From contig JAAFKL010000383.1 in the NCBI GenBank assembly GCA_021399405.1, positions 1 to 20,968 on the forward strand: 20,968 bases of DNA. The letters are read 5' to 3'. The notes beneath the pieces are model-generated. The model was not told the DNA's origin. It searched no databases and saw only the letters and a program-made list of their open reading frames with translations. This stretch comes from Candidatus Heimdallarchaeota archaeon. GTDB lineage: Archaea > Asgardarchaeota > Heimdallarchaeia > Heimdallarchaeales > Kariarchaeaceae. Positions 1 to 8,501 of the stretch are shown here, in pieces. Both the position numbers and the translations under genes were made by a program. Every line of letters begins with the position of its first letter. Position 1 is the first letter of the stretch.

Positions 1-1101
1 TATATGCCTGAAATCACTGCGTTAACTACCGCAATTAGACACAAATCCCTTGAATATATATTAAAAGCAGAATCAATCGGATACGGATTAGATGTATGTG
101 GATATGTGAAAACAGATATTGGTTTGACACATCTCTCCGGAGGAGAAACTGATTTTGGTAAAATTCCTAAACCTGACCTACTAGTTTGTAATTTTAGTGG
201 ATGTTCTGTTTATTACAAATGGTGGGAAAGTTTAGCTGAATTTTACAAAGTACCATTAATCATGCTTGATATTCCGTACCAAAGGTATGGAGAGCCTCAA
301 GATATTGATATGGAGTATATCATAACTCAACTTCATGAAATGGTAGAGAAAGTTGAAAAGCTATTTGGAAAACAGCTTGATAAAAATAAACTACGAGAAG
401 CTATGGGGTATGCTAGGCAAGCAGAAGATGGATGGGCAAGAAGCTTTGCTATTGCGAAGAACAAACCTACTCCAATTGATGCATATTTTGAATCTACATT
501 CTACATGTTTCCTATTAATGCTCTCAGAGGTACCAAGGAAGCGGTAGACTTCTATGCCTTACTCAACAAAGAACTTGATGAAAGAGTCAAGCATGGTATT
601 GGTCCTGTTGAAAACGAGGAAATACGAATTGTGATTGAAGGTGTTCCTCCATATCCAGGATTTCGTTCATTTTGGAATATGTTTAGAAGATGGAATGCAC
701 CTGCTGTTGCTGCAACATACCCAAAAGTTGGGGGAATGTTTGATATGGAGAATATGAGACATGATCCTGTGAAACCATGGGAAAGCATTGCGGAATACAG
801 TCTTTATAGTTACTGTAATTTATCTTGGGAATTTAGGAGGGAAACAATCAAGAATTATTTGAAAGATTTTGATGCAGAGGCACTAGTTATTCATGGAATC
901 AAAAGTTGCAGAAGCTTTACAGCTGGACAAGGTGATCTAAGAGATTATGTCATTAATGAATTGGGGTATCCAGCACTTTATGTAGAATCAGATCATCAAG
1001 ATCCCAGGTACTGGGCAGAAGCACAGATTAGGAATCGTGTGGATGCATTCTTTGAAACTATCAAGCGAAATAAATCCTTAAGCATGGAGGTCAAAGCATG
1101 A
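1..1101 (+). CDS. bcrB: Benzoyl-CoA reductase subunit B-like (partial, 5' end outside window)
   Basis: This is a 2-hydroxyglutaryl-CoA dehydratase D-component/benzoyl-CoA reductase family subunit, the part that binds benzoyl-CoA and the catalytic [4Fe-4S] cluster. The frame is open to the left edge and the first Met in view lies just before the conserved CGYVKTDIG stretch. Family members have several dozen residues ahead of that point, so the true start is probably upstream. Counting from that Met, Cys32, Cys62, Cys67 and Cys302 are candidate cluster ligands. The C-terminal ESDHQDPRYWAEAQIRNRV stretch is typical of the family. The stop overlaps the bcrA start (ATGA), so the genes are translationally coupled. 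The assignment to BcrB rather than BcrC rests on the usual C-B-A-D order of class I operons; a bcrC should lie just upstream. Confidence 0.85.
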   Translation, partial: YMPEITALTTAIRHKSLEYILKAESIGYGLDVCGYVKTDIGLTHLSGGETDFGKIPKPDLLVCNFSGCSVYYKWWESLAEFYKVPLIMLDIPYQRYGEPQDIDMEYIITQLHEMVEKVEKLFGKQLDKNKLREAMGYARQAEDGWARSFAIAKNKPTPIDAYFESTFYMFPINALRGTKEAVDFYALLNKELDERVKHGIGPVENEEIRIVIEGVPPYPGFRSFWNMFRRWNAPAVAATYPKVGGMFDMENMRHDPVKPWESIAEYSLYSYCNLSWEFRRETIKNYLKDFDAEALVIHGIKSCRSFTAGQGDLRDYVINELGYPALYVESDHQDPRYWAEAQIRNRVDAFFETIKRNKSLSMEVKA

Positions 1102-1943
1102 GTGAATCAAAATCAGAAGAATTTTACGTAGCCGGTGTCGATGTAGGATCAACAACTGCAAAAGCGGTTATACTTAATTCCAAATTGGAAGTAATTGGAA
1201 AATCTCTTCAAGAAGTAACACCAAAAGTCGCCGAAGATGCTGAAACATCATTTGTAAAAGCTTGCACTGATGCTGGGATTGATAGGGAAAAAATAGTATT
1301 AGTTGCTGGAACTGGCTATGGGCGACTGAAAATTCGGTTTGGTAAATTAGTAGTCACTGAAATCAGCTGTCATGCCAAAGGTTCTCAGCATATATTTCCT
1401 AATACCCGATTAACTATTGATATTGGTGGGCAGGATACAAAAGCAATTAGATTGGGCCCAAATGGTGAAATTGTTGATTTCAGTATGAATGACAAATGTT
1501 CTGCTGGAACCGGCCGTTTTCTTGATGTTTGTGCGGAAGCGTTGGGTTATGGTGTTGGAGATTTAGGTCCACTAAGCCAACAATCAAACAACCCAATAAA
1601 TATCACAAGCACATGTACTGTATTTGCAGAAACAGAAGTTTCAAACCAACTTGCAAGAGGCAAGAAGACAGAAGATATTGTAAATGGGATTCATGACTCA
1701 ATTGCTCAGAGATCATTATCTCTGGCAAGAAGGGTCGGTATTGAATCCGAAGTTACGTTTACTGGAGGTGTATCTCGTAATATAGGGATGGTAAAATCTT
1801 TGGAAAAAGCACTTGGTCAAAAAATTAATGTTTCACCACTCTCGCAATGGTTTGGAGCTATAGGTGCTGCGATGTTTGCTGTGGAGGAGATAACAAAAGG
1901 TACAGATCCTATGTTTAAACAGTTGGAGGTTGTTCCAGAATGA
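1098..1943 (+). CDS. bcrA: Benzoyl-CoA reductase ATPase subunit A (BcrA/BadF/BzdP family)
   Basis: This is one of two ATP-hydrolysing activator subunits of class I benzoyl-CoA reductase. The two together bind one [4Fe-4S] cluster and drive low-potential electrons into the BC half. The ASKHA ATPase fold is clear: phosphate-1 loop GVDVGSTTAK at residues 13-22, phosphate-2 loop DIGGQDTK at 108-115, and an adenosine-site loop FTGGVSRN near 221-228. The two cluster cysteines are Cys134 in DKCSAGTGRF and Cys173 in TSTCTVFAETE. At 281 residues it is compact, close to the length of BcrD/HgdC-type activators. The start overlaps the upstream stop by 4 nt, and its own stop overlaps bcrD by 4 nt. An activator of a 2-hydroxyacyl-CoA dehydratase is the alternative, but two consecutive different ATPase genes are the signature of Bcr. 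Confidence 0.92.
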   Translation: MSESKSEEFYVAGVDVGSTTAKAVILNSKLEVIGKSLQEVTPKVAEDAETSFVKACTDAGIDREKIVLVAGTGYGRLKIRFGKLVVTEISCHAKGSQHIFPNTRLTIDIGGQDTKAIRLGPNGEIVDFSMNDKCSAGTGRFLDVCAEALGYGVGDLGPLSQQSNNPINITSTCTVFAETEVSNQLARGKKTEDIVNGIHDSIAQRSLSLARRVGIESEVTFTGGVSRNIGMVKSLEKALGQKINVSPLSQWFGAIGAAMFAVEEITKGTDPMFKQLEVVPE

Positions 1944-2731
1944 TAACTTTAGGCGTTGATATTGGGACGGGTACCACAAAGGGTGTATTACTCGAAGATG
2001 GGTCGAAGATCCTTGCCAAAGATTTGGACATAGTGAAAGGTCGTCCAGATGCTGTTGCAACTAGAATGATGGAGAATCTTTTGGAGCAAGCCAAAATAGA
2101 AAGAAACGAACTCGATTACATTGCATCTACTGGCTATGGGAGATATCAGATGGATGAACGACAGATCCAAATTACCGATCTCACAACCACAGGTAGGGGG
2201 GCAAAATTAGTATATGGGGATCCCCGCATTATTTTAGATATTGGAAATCAATCATCTAGAGCACTGCGAGTCAATGAAACAGGTAAAATTGTTCAATTCA
2301 AAGTTAATGAAAGATGTGCTGCAGGGTCAGGAAGGTTTATTGAAAGATGTTCAAAATACCTTACCGTACCTATGGAGCAAGTATCTGAAATCGCTTTGAA
2401 AGCAGATGACCCACAGCAAATCTCAAGTGTCTGTGCTGTTCTTTCTGAAACCGAGATTATAAATCATGTTTCATTAGGTGTTTCAGTTGAAAATATTTTC
2501 ATGGGTGTACTAATCAGTATTGCGGATCGAGCAGCTACTCTATTGAAGCGTGTAAAATTGGATGAGGATATTTATCTGACCGGCGGCCTGGTTCATTTAC
2601 CCGCAATGGCCACAGCTCTTGAAAAGGTCATCGATTATCAAGTTCATGTACATCCAGATGCTCATTACGCTGCAGCCATTGGGGCTGCAAAGCTAGGTCA
2701 CCAAAGAGCAATGAAGAAAATAGCAGCTTAA
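1940..2731 (+). CDS. bcrD: Benzoyl-CoA reductase ATPase subunit D (BcrD/BadG/BzdQ family)
   Basis: This is the second ATPase activator subunit. The phosphate-1 loop GVDIGTGTTKG lies at residues 5-15. Cluster cysteines are Cys126 (ERCAAGSGRF) and Cys165 (SSVCAVLSETEIIN), and the adenosine loop is YLTGG near 213. The phosphate-2 region reads DIGNQSSRALR instead of DIGGQD. From memory, bacterial BcrD proteins also have a degenerate loop here (DIG followed by a non-GQD sequence), so this supports BcrD specifically over HgdC-type activators. The distinctive CAVL(S/A)ET stretch followed by a VSxGxSxxNI pattern also fits BcrD. It is probably the last gene of the first operon: the next gene follows after 222 bp that contain a hairpin and T-run. 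Confidence 0.92.
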   Translation: MITLGVDIGTGTTKGVLLEDGSKILAKDLDIVKGRPDAVATRMMENLLEQAKIERNELDYIASTGYGRYQMDERQIQITDLTTTGRGAKLVYGDPRIILDIGNQSSRALRVNETGKIVQFKVNERCAAGSGRFIERCSKYLTVPMEQVSEIALKADDPQQISSVCAVLSETEIINHVSLGVSVENIFMGVLISIADRAATLLKRVKLDEDIYLTGGLVHLPAMATALEKVIDYQVHVHPDAHYAAAIGAAKLGHQRAMKKIAA

Positions 2732-2788
2732 TTCAAAACTAACTTAAATCCAATAATTTATGATTGATTCGAATTCACACACTATGAT

Positions 2789-2831
2789 GTTTTCAAAATA
2801 ATAAGAATAAGATTATTGAAAACTATCTTTT
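2789..2831 (+). terminator. Candidate terminator hairpin after bcrD
   Basis: An 8 bp perfect stem (GTTTTCAA, 2789-2796, with TTGAAAAC, 2816-2823) continues after a 2-nt bulge as TAAT (2799-2802) with ATTA (2812-2815), around a 9-nt loop. A short T-run follows at 2827-2831. It sits 58 bp after the bcrD stop. It may end the bcr transcript or be a structured leader of the next gene; AT-rich DNA makes chance stems fairly common. Confidence 0.35.
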
Positions 2832-2953
2832 TACTACACGATTCTGTTACTATTTTTTAATTACTAAAAATTACAACAATTAGAGATAATGAATCTACCT
2901 TAGAAATAATTTTTTACAGGTTAGATCCATATTTTATTTGTTTAGGTGAAAAA

Positions 2954-3928
2954 ATGACTAATACTATCGAAGAGAAATTTAAGCCAAAGACTCCTGAGGA
3001 ATTTGATTTTAAAGAAATTATTTATGAGAAAAATTACGATACATGGACAGCCAAAGTAACTATTAATCGACCAGAAGTGTATAATGCTTATAGTACAGAA
3101 GCTCTCCGAGAAATGTCAGCCGCATTCCTTGATTGTTCTTTTGACTCAGGTATCGCAGTTGTGGTTTTAACCGGTGCAGGAGAAAAATCATTCTGTACAG
3201 GAGGTGATGTTAAAGAATATGCAAAAATATTCACACAACGCCCCCGAGATTATGTCCCGTGGATGAACTTATTTATTGAAGCTCATGATAGATTTCGTAA
3301 TATTGGAAAACCAACAATTGCTAGAATAAATGGTATGGTAGCTGGTGGTGGAAATGAATGGAATATGGCATGTGATTTAGCAATCATGGCAGACCATGCC
3401 ACAATAAGACAAGTCGGCACACGAGTGGGATCAGTCGCTGCAGGTGGAGCGACTCAATGGCTTCCCATCATGGTAGGTGATAGACGGGCACGAGAAATAC
3501 TGTTTCTTAATGAGCCAATTCCAGCTGAAAAATGCTTAGAATGGGGTCTGGTAAATGAAGTCGTACCTTATGCTGAACTTGATACCGCCGTCGCCAAGAT
3601 GGCTGCTAAACTCGTCGAGAAATTCCCAGAATGTGCGAGATATACAAAGGAACAAGTAAATTTTTGGAAGAATTTTGCTTGGGATCAAACAATAAATCAC
3701 GCGAAAGAGTGGTTAGCACTTCATTATGCAAGTTGGGAACCATATGAGGGGATGCAATCTTTCGTTGAAAAAAGAAAACCAGATTACCTAAAAATAAGAA
3801 GAGCGGCGAGGGACGGTGGTTCATCAGAGTTTATGTGGGGTCCACCTGCTAAGGAATGTTCAGCTTGTGGTACGAAGGGCATACCAAATGAATTTATGTT
3901 CTGTGGTGTATGCGGAAAAGAGTTATAA
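2954..3928 (+). CDS. oah: 6-oxocyclohex-1-ene-1-carbonyl-CoA hydrolase-like crotonase with C-terminal zinc ribbon
   Basis: This enoyl-CoA hydratase superfamily protein (324 aa) is most like Oah/BamA, which adds water and opens the ring of 6-oxocyclohex-1-ene-1-carbonyl-CoA. Oxyanion-hole segments are SFCTGGDVKEYA (79-90) and GGGNEWNMACD (131-141). The second catalytic Glu of ordinary crotonases is replaced, as I recall for BamA: QVGTRVGS followed by GGATQWLPIMVG. The FPECARYTKEQ and HAKEWLALHYAS stretches also match the BamA C-terminal half. It is shorter than bacterial BamA, lacking the long insert after VVP. Unusually, it ends in a CxxC...CxxC zinc ribbon (Cys302, 305, 317, 320). The ribosome site AGGTGA at 2944-2949 lies 4 nt before the ATG. 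The less likely alternative is the dienoyl-CoA hydratase of the same pathway. Confidence 0.8.
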   Translation: MTNTIEEKFKPKTPEEFDFKEIIYEKNYDTWTAKVTINRPEVYNAYSTEALREMSAAFLDCSFDSGIAVVVLTGAGEKSFCTGGDVKEYAKIFTQRPRDYVPWMNLFIEAHDRFRNIGKPTIARINGMVAGGGNEWNMACDLAIMADHATIRQVGTRVGSVAAGGATQWLPIMVGDRRAREILFLNEPIPAEKCLEWGLVNEVVPYAELDTAVAKMAAKLVEKFPECARYTKEQVNFWKNFAWDQTINHAKEWLALHYASWEPYEGMQSFVEKRKPDYLKIRRAARDGGSSEFMWGPPAKECSACGTKGIPNEFMFCGVCGKEL

Positions 3929-3931
3929 TTT

Positions 3932-5581
3932 GTGAATGCTATGCGTGACGAATCAAAAATTATTTCACTTGAAGATTTAACTAACCAGATTATTCCAGAT
4001 GGGTCATCAATTGCTATCGGTGGAGTACATTCTCACAATGTCCCTATGTCTCTTGTTAGACAAATACTTAGAATTGGTGTTAAAGATTTAACCTTAATTG
4101 GATCTATTTCTGCAGGTCTGCCAATAGACATACTAGTTGGTATGGATAGAGTAAAACGTGTACTGGCACCATACGTTGGTTTCGAAATGTGGGGTCTTGC
4201 AAATAATTTCAGAAAAGCCGTTGAGAGTGGTAAAGTTGATGCTCCAGATGTTTGTGAAGCATTTCCAATATACACACTAAGAGCTGCTAGCAATGGTCTT
4301 ACTTTTCACCCATTTCCACCAGGACTTCATGATCATACTTCAATTCCTGGACAGACCGATCTTTACCAAAAAGTGAAGGACCCATTCACGGGTGAAGAGA
4401 CATACGCAATACAAGCTATTCATCCTGATGTTGCAATTATACATGTTCAGCAAGCCGATATGTATGGGAACTGTAATCATCATGGTTCAATTATTACAGA
4501 CAGGTTAATGGCGACAGCAGCTAAGACTGTTATTGTTACTTGTGATGAATTGGTGGGAGCTGATGCTGCAAAAACAAATCCAGACAGCACATCAATTGAA
4601 GGTTTTTATGTCGATTATGTGATACCACTTCAATATGGTACTCATCCCACAAGTTCTCATGGCATATATTCATATGATCCAAGAGAAATAAAAAATTACC
4701 TTCAAGCATCAAAAAACTCGGAGGAGTATCAAGAATTTGTCTTCAATAGGATTTCAATCCCAGAGACTGAATATATTGAAAAATTTGTTGATCCAAAAAA
4801 TTTTGGTCATACCTTGAGAACAACGGAAGTAGGTGATTATACCATTTCAGAGTTGATAGCCAGTGTATTGGCAAGGGAAATAAAAAATGGTGAGTTAGGT
4901 ATTTGTGGTGCAGTATCAGATATTCCCATGGCTGCATTGCAATTAGCAGAGAGAACTGAAGCTCCAGATATGAAATGGATTGCTGGAGGATCTGGATATG
5001 TAAACCCTCGTGGATTATTGGTACCATCTTCGACTGATTTTGCAATGTCATTCAAAGCAGAATCCAAGCTATCAATGAACGAGGTTATCCCAATAGAAAT
5101 GCAAGAAATTGACTTTTTCTTTGCTGGAGGGCTTCAGATTGATAAAAGAGGAAACACAAATCTAGCAGGTATACCATCAGAAAAGGGTTGGAAATTAAGA
5201 GGACCCGGAAGTGTTGGATTGCCTTTTCTCAGTCGTGCAGGTAGAGCTCTACTTTATACCTTAACTCACAACAAACGGACTTTGGTTGATACAGTCGCAT
5301 ATATTAGTGGTCCTGGGCATACAGGTGAGCAAAACCTTCTAAGTAAAGGTCCTACTCTATTAGTTACGAATCTATGTGTGTTCCGCTGGGATTATAAATC
5401 TGATAGGTGGAGATTGCATACTATTCATCCACGAGTTACTGTTGATGAAATTATTGAAAACACTGGTTTTGAATTTGATCATGATGAAGAAATACCGTTT
5501 ACCGAAATACCAACCGCTAAAGAACTCGGTATTTTGAGAGAAATCGATCCAATCGGATACTTAAGAGGATCTAGTGACTAA
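3932..5581 (+). CDS. Fused class I CoA-transferase-fold protein (GctA-GctB/IpdA-IpdB-like)
   Basis: One 549-residue chain joins an alpha-type domain (about 1-290) and a beta-type domain (about 300-549), which are separate subunits in glutaconate CoA-transferase and in the ring hydrolase IpdAB. The alpha part has the family GG-x6-P motif (IGGVHSHNVP, 29-38) and a conserved Glu109. The beta part has FFFAGGLQIDKRGNTN (395-410), GPGSVG (424-429) and an ENTGFEF stretch. Where GctB carries the catalytic Glu in a VESG motif, this protein reads AGGSG (351-355), so the thioester-forming Glu seems absent, as in IpdAB-type C-C hydrolases. It follows oah by 3 nt, so it belongs to the same transcript. The start is GTG at 3932; an in-frame ATG at 3941 is equally possible. 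CoA transfer to benzoate or a dicarboxylate cannot be excluded. Confidence 0.8.
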   Translation: MNAMRDESKIISLEDLTNQIIPDGSSIAIGGVHSHNVPMSLVRQILRIGVKDLTLIGSISAGLPIDILVGMDRVKRVLAPYVGFEMWGLANNFRKAVESGKVDAPDVCEAFPIYTLRAASNGLTFHPFPPGLHDHTSIPGQTDLYQKVKDPFTGEETYAIQAIHPDVAIIHVQQADMYGNCNHHGSIITDRLMATAAKTVIVTCDELVGADAAKTNPDSTSIEGFYVDYVIPLQYGTHPTSSHGIYSYDPREIKNYLQASKNSEEYQEFVFNRISIPETEYIEKFVDPKNFGHTLRTTEVGDYTISELIASVLAREIKNGELGICGAVSDIPMAALQLAERTEAPDMKWIAGGSGYVNPRGLLVPSSTDFAMSFKAESKLSMNEVIPIEMQEIDFFFAGGLQIDKRGNTNLAGIPSEKGWKLRGPGSVGLPFLSRAGRALLYTLTHNKRTLVDTVAYISGPGHTGEQNLLSKGPTLLVTNLCVFRWDYKSDRWRLHTIHPRVTVDEIIENTGFEFDHDEEIPFTEIPTAKELGILREIDPIGYLRGSSD

Positions 5582-5610
5582 AATTTATTTATTTAATTCT
5601 TAGAAATTTT

Positions 5611-6336
5611 CTACATTCTTAGGCCACCATCAATTTGTATACTGGCTCCTGTGATGTAAGTTGATTTATCAGATAATAAGAATTCTGCAAGGTCGGCAAT
5701 TTCTTCAGGTTCCCCTATACGTCCTAAAGGTATTGCGGATTCAATAATTTTAATTCGATCTTCTGGCACAGCCATTGACATGGGTGATTTAATAAACCCA
5801 GGCACTATACAGTTAACTCGAATTCCGAATTTAGCAAATTCTCTAGCTGCTGTTCGAGTTAAGCCCTCAACACCTGCTTTTGCTGCAACATAATTAACCT
5901 GACCATAATTGCCGATCCTTGAAACCGCAGACCCTACAGTAATTATTGTTCCACCCACATCTTTCATTGTCCTACCAAATGCCTGTACAATATTATAAGT
6001 CCCCTTTAGATTTACATTAATAACCTGGTCCCATTCAGTCTCGCTCATATTCAATATTGTTCTATCACGAGTAATTCCTGCGAAGTTAACTACTCCGCTG
6101 ATTTTATATGAATTTTCAGTGATGAACGAAATTAACTCTCCTACAGAAGAGCTATTACTTACATCCAATGAATGACTAATAATCTTTATATCGCCATGTA
6201 GGAGTTCTTGGGCGAGTTTCTCAGGACTTTCTAAATCAGTAATAATTAAATTTACCGAATTTTTAGAAAGTAACCTCGCCGTTGCCATTCCTAATGCCCC
6301 AGCAGCCCCCGTGATCACAATGAAAGTATCAGTCAT
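5611..6336 (-). CDS. Short-chain dehydrogenase/reductase (FabG-like)
   Basis: A classical SDR of 241 aa, probably an NAD(P)-dependent 3-hydroxyacyl-CoA dehydrogenase or 3-oxoacyl reductase. The nucleotide loop is TGAAGALG (9-16), with Ala where the family usually has its second Gly. NFAG (84-87) replaces the usual NNAG. The catalytic residues are Ser136, Tyr149 and Lys153 (YxxxK). It ends in IQIDGGLRM, nearly the same as the SDR half of the fusion protein at 13009-14220, and shares GQVxYxAxKxGVE and TRTxARE with it, so the two are paralogues. It is convergent with the CoA-transferase-fold gene. The substrate is unknown; beta-oxidation of the ring-cleavage product fits the context. Confidence 0.85.
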   Translation of the reverse strand: MTDTFIVITGAAGALGMATARLLSKNSVNLIITDLESPEKLAQELLHGDIKIISHSLDVSNSSSVGELISFITENSYKISGVVNFAGITRDRTILNMSETEWDQVINVNLKGTYNIVQAFGRTMKDVGGTIITVGSAVSRIGNYGQVNYVAAKAGVEGLTRTAAREFAKFGIRVNCIVPGFIKSPMSMAVPEDRIKIIESAIPLGRIGEPEEIADLAEFLLSDKSTYITGASIQIDGGLRM

Positions 6337-6497
6337 TATTAAATGTCATTTTGAGATATTAAGAGCGTTAGGATATATCTTGTAATAAGATGGATAACAA
6401 TTCCTTGTAGGGAATTAGAGTGTTATTATTAATACAATTCAGTATTCAAGTAGTTACTTCAGTTACGGATTATTAAATCATGAAACGTTCTTAGCTC

Positions 6498-7679
6498 CTA
6501 TTTTATCCACGATTTTATCCCATCAACTAGTTTATCCATATCCGCTTTGGTATTATATCGATGAGGACTAACACGAATTCCGCCAGCTCTATAGGATACA
6601 GTAATCTGAAGCGATTCAAGGTATCTCACAATTGCCTTCGATTCCTTGTGATTTATTTTAATAATCCCACTCCTTTCATTTTTCTCTAATGAGCTTGATA
6701 TTGAAAATCCGTCAATCTCAGATATCAAATCAATTAGATAATTTTGGAGATTGATAACGTGTTTATAGGTTTCCTCAACATCCCAATCCAGTAATGTCTC
6801 TAGACTGGCATTGAACCCATTTAGCGTAGGATCAATCATTGATTGTTGGAATTTTCTTGCATCTGTCCATGGAACAAATGGCTGGTGATATAATTCTCTA
6901 AAATTGGGCGTTGAAAACCAACCTACTAAGATAGAATCGAGTAATTCAACATGTTCAGGTTTTGAATAGAATAATCCCTTTCCAAGTGGTCCAAGCATCC
7001 ATTTGTATGCTGCTGCTGCAATGAAATCGACATCAAATTTCTTTGCATCAAATGGTACTGCTCCAAGTCCCTGAATCGCATCCACAACAATAAGCGCACC
7101 TTTAGAATGAACAATATCTGTTATCTTTTTCAAATCATATAGAAAACCATTACCACTCTGCACGTGGCTTAATGATACAAGGACAGTATTGTTATCAATT
7201 TCATTGTCCCAAGTTTCAAAACTAACATAACCATCAACAGTCTCCAAAATTTTTAATTCTATATTGTATTTTTTCGCTATTTGTTGCCATGTATAACTAT
7301 TAGTGACAAATTCATTGTCAGGTATTGCTATATTTGATCCTTTGGTGTAGTTACTTGATAATCCTTCAGCTACTATATGCAATCCAGCTGCTGTGTTTGA
7401 AGTAATTGTGATCCCTTCTTTTTCTCCACCAACCAACCTTGCACCATTATTGCGTAATAATTCCCATAAGTCTTCAATGGCAGGGTAGTCAATTTTACGT
7501 TCTCCTTCTTCCATTTGAAGCTTGAATCCATTTTTAATAATATCATAACTTCTTGTTGGTAATGGTCCTATGGAAGCATGATTGAGATAGGTGAATTCAG
7601 GACTGATGTTCATTTGATCTTGAGGAGTAGGATTATCCATCCAATGAATCTTAATAAGTAACATTTTGTCTGTTTTCAT
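6498..7679 (-). CDS. Class V aminotransferase-fold PLP enzyme
   Basis: A fold-type I PLP enzyme of the class V group (SufS/isopenicillin N epimerase-like), 393 aa. The N-terminal YLNHASIGPLP (31-41) is the typical opening. His172 in SHVQSGNG stacks on the cofactor. Asp200 and Gln203 (VVDAIQ) contact the ring nitrogen and phenol oxygen. Lys226 in AAYKWMLGP forms the Schiff base. The C-terminal RAGGIRVSPHRYNT carries the Arg usual for carboxylate binding. I see no mobile cysteine loop of a cysteine desulfurase, so sulfur transfer is not supported. In-frame Met residues at 6, 14 and 23 are alternative starts, and none has a clear ribosome site. Its role beside an aromatic pathway is unclear. Confidence 0.82.
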   Translation of the reverse strand: MKTDKMLLIKIHWMDNPTPQDQMNISPEFTYLNHASIGPLPTRSYDIIKNGFKLQMEEGERKIDYPAIEDLWELLRNNGARLVGGEKEGITITSNTAAGLHIVAEGLSSNYTKGSNIAIPDNEFVTNSYTWQQIAKKYNIELKILETVDGYVSFETWDNEIDNNTVLVSLSHVQSGNGFLYDLKKITDIVHSKGALIVVDAIQGLGAVPFDAKKFDVDFIAAAAYKWMLGPLGKGLFYSKPEHVELLDSILVGWFSTPNFRELYHQPFVPWTDARKFQQSMIDPTLNGFNASLETLLDWDVEETYKHVINLQNYLIDLISEIDGFSISSSLEKNERSGIIKINHKESKAIVRYLESLQITVSYRAGGIRVSPHRYNTKADMDKLVDGIKSWIK

Positions 7680-7850
7680 GGACTATATGGAAATTGAAGT
7701 AAAACATCCATTAATAATGATAAACAAGACAAATAATAATTAGAGAAGCAAAATATCTATCAAATTCCTTAACAAAATTGTGCGTGTATTGCAATCAACA
7801 TGGGTTATTGTCAATAAAATGTAAATATTCAATGAATTGTGTTATAGATT

Positions 7851-8501
7851 TTAATTTTCTCGATTAATTATTATTCTGCAGTGTTCATCCCCTTTGGCCT
7901 CGCAAGATACTTCTTGACCAAAGAATTTTTTCTCCTGTTTAAATAATTTTGAATAAAACTCCGCGTCCAGTTCGGGTTTTTTAGAGATATCTCCATGAAA
8001 TACCAAACTCATTAAGCTTGTTGAAGCACCTAATGCAAGATAACACTTTGGGACATCCGCATTTTGATCGTGTGATCTGTTATAATAATCAGCTTCATAA
8101 GAGCCCTTAATCTTAAGAACTAATTTGTCGGAGGATATTTCTTCTACTTCATATACTCCCCATCCTAAAACATTTATTACAGAAACCATTCCAACAACCC
8201 AGTCTGTTTGGTCTTTGATCATCGGTACTACAATTGCATCAAAAGGTTCACTTTTCATTATTCCTCCAAAGGTATTAAATCCACATACATGTCCTGCTTC
8301 AATTAATAACTGTCTAGCAGCTTCTTGTACATTTGGATCTGAAATCTCTTTTTTGAACATCTCTTCAAATTCAAAAGATATTGCTGAGTAATAATCTCCA
8401 AACAATTTGGTTAAGTATACTCCAAATGCAGGGATGAGACCGTTTTCATCGTTTTCAACGGGAATTTGACTAAATTGTTGTGTAATTAACTCTTTGTCCA
8501 A
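7851..8501 (-). CDS. V4R-domain protein with complete zinc-site motif
   Basis: A 216-residue soluble protein ending in a V4R (4-vinyl reductase) domain, the fold shared by BchJ, the sensory domain of DmpR/MopR-type regulators and the eukaryotic TRAPP subunit Bet3. The C-terminal signature is QEVSCEAKGDEHCRI. The Cys153...Glu197-x2-Cys200-x7-Cys208 pattern matches, as I recall it, the zinc site of MopR/PoxR sensors, with an extra segment of about 20 residues between Cys153 and Glu197. There is no DNA-binding or ATPase domain, so it is not itself a regulator of that class. It is the last gene of the five-gene operon. The start is TTG directly after the upstream TAA, fixed by a GAGGTGA site 5 nt before it. 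Ligand and partner are unknown. Confidence 0.8.
   Translation of the reverse strand: MDKELITQQFSQIPVENDENGLIPAFGVYLTKLFGDYYSAISFEFEEMFKKEISDPNVQEAARQLLIEAGHVCGFNTFGGIMKSEPFDAIVVPMIKDQTDWVVGMVSVINVLGWGVYEVEEISSDKLVLKIKGSYEADYYNRSHDQNADVPKCYLALGASTSLMSLVFHGDISKKPELDAEFYSKLFKQEKKFFGQEVSCEAKGDEHCRIIINREN

Noticed and set aside
1988..2170. Minus-strand reading frames over bcrA/bcrD and other long frames opposite strong genes
   Set aside because: They lie opposite well-conserved coding sequence, have no ribosome site and no recognisable protein features.
1098..2731. Activator of a 2-hydroxyglutaryl-CoA dehydratase instead of Bcr
   Set aside because: Two different consecutive ATPase genes and the BcrD-type degenerate DIG loop fit class I benzoyl-CoA reductase better.
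6498..7679. Cysteine desulfurase (SufS/IscS) for cluster assembly
   Set aside because: The PLP residues are present, but I see no catalytic cysteine loop, and the C-terminal part fits other class V members.
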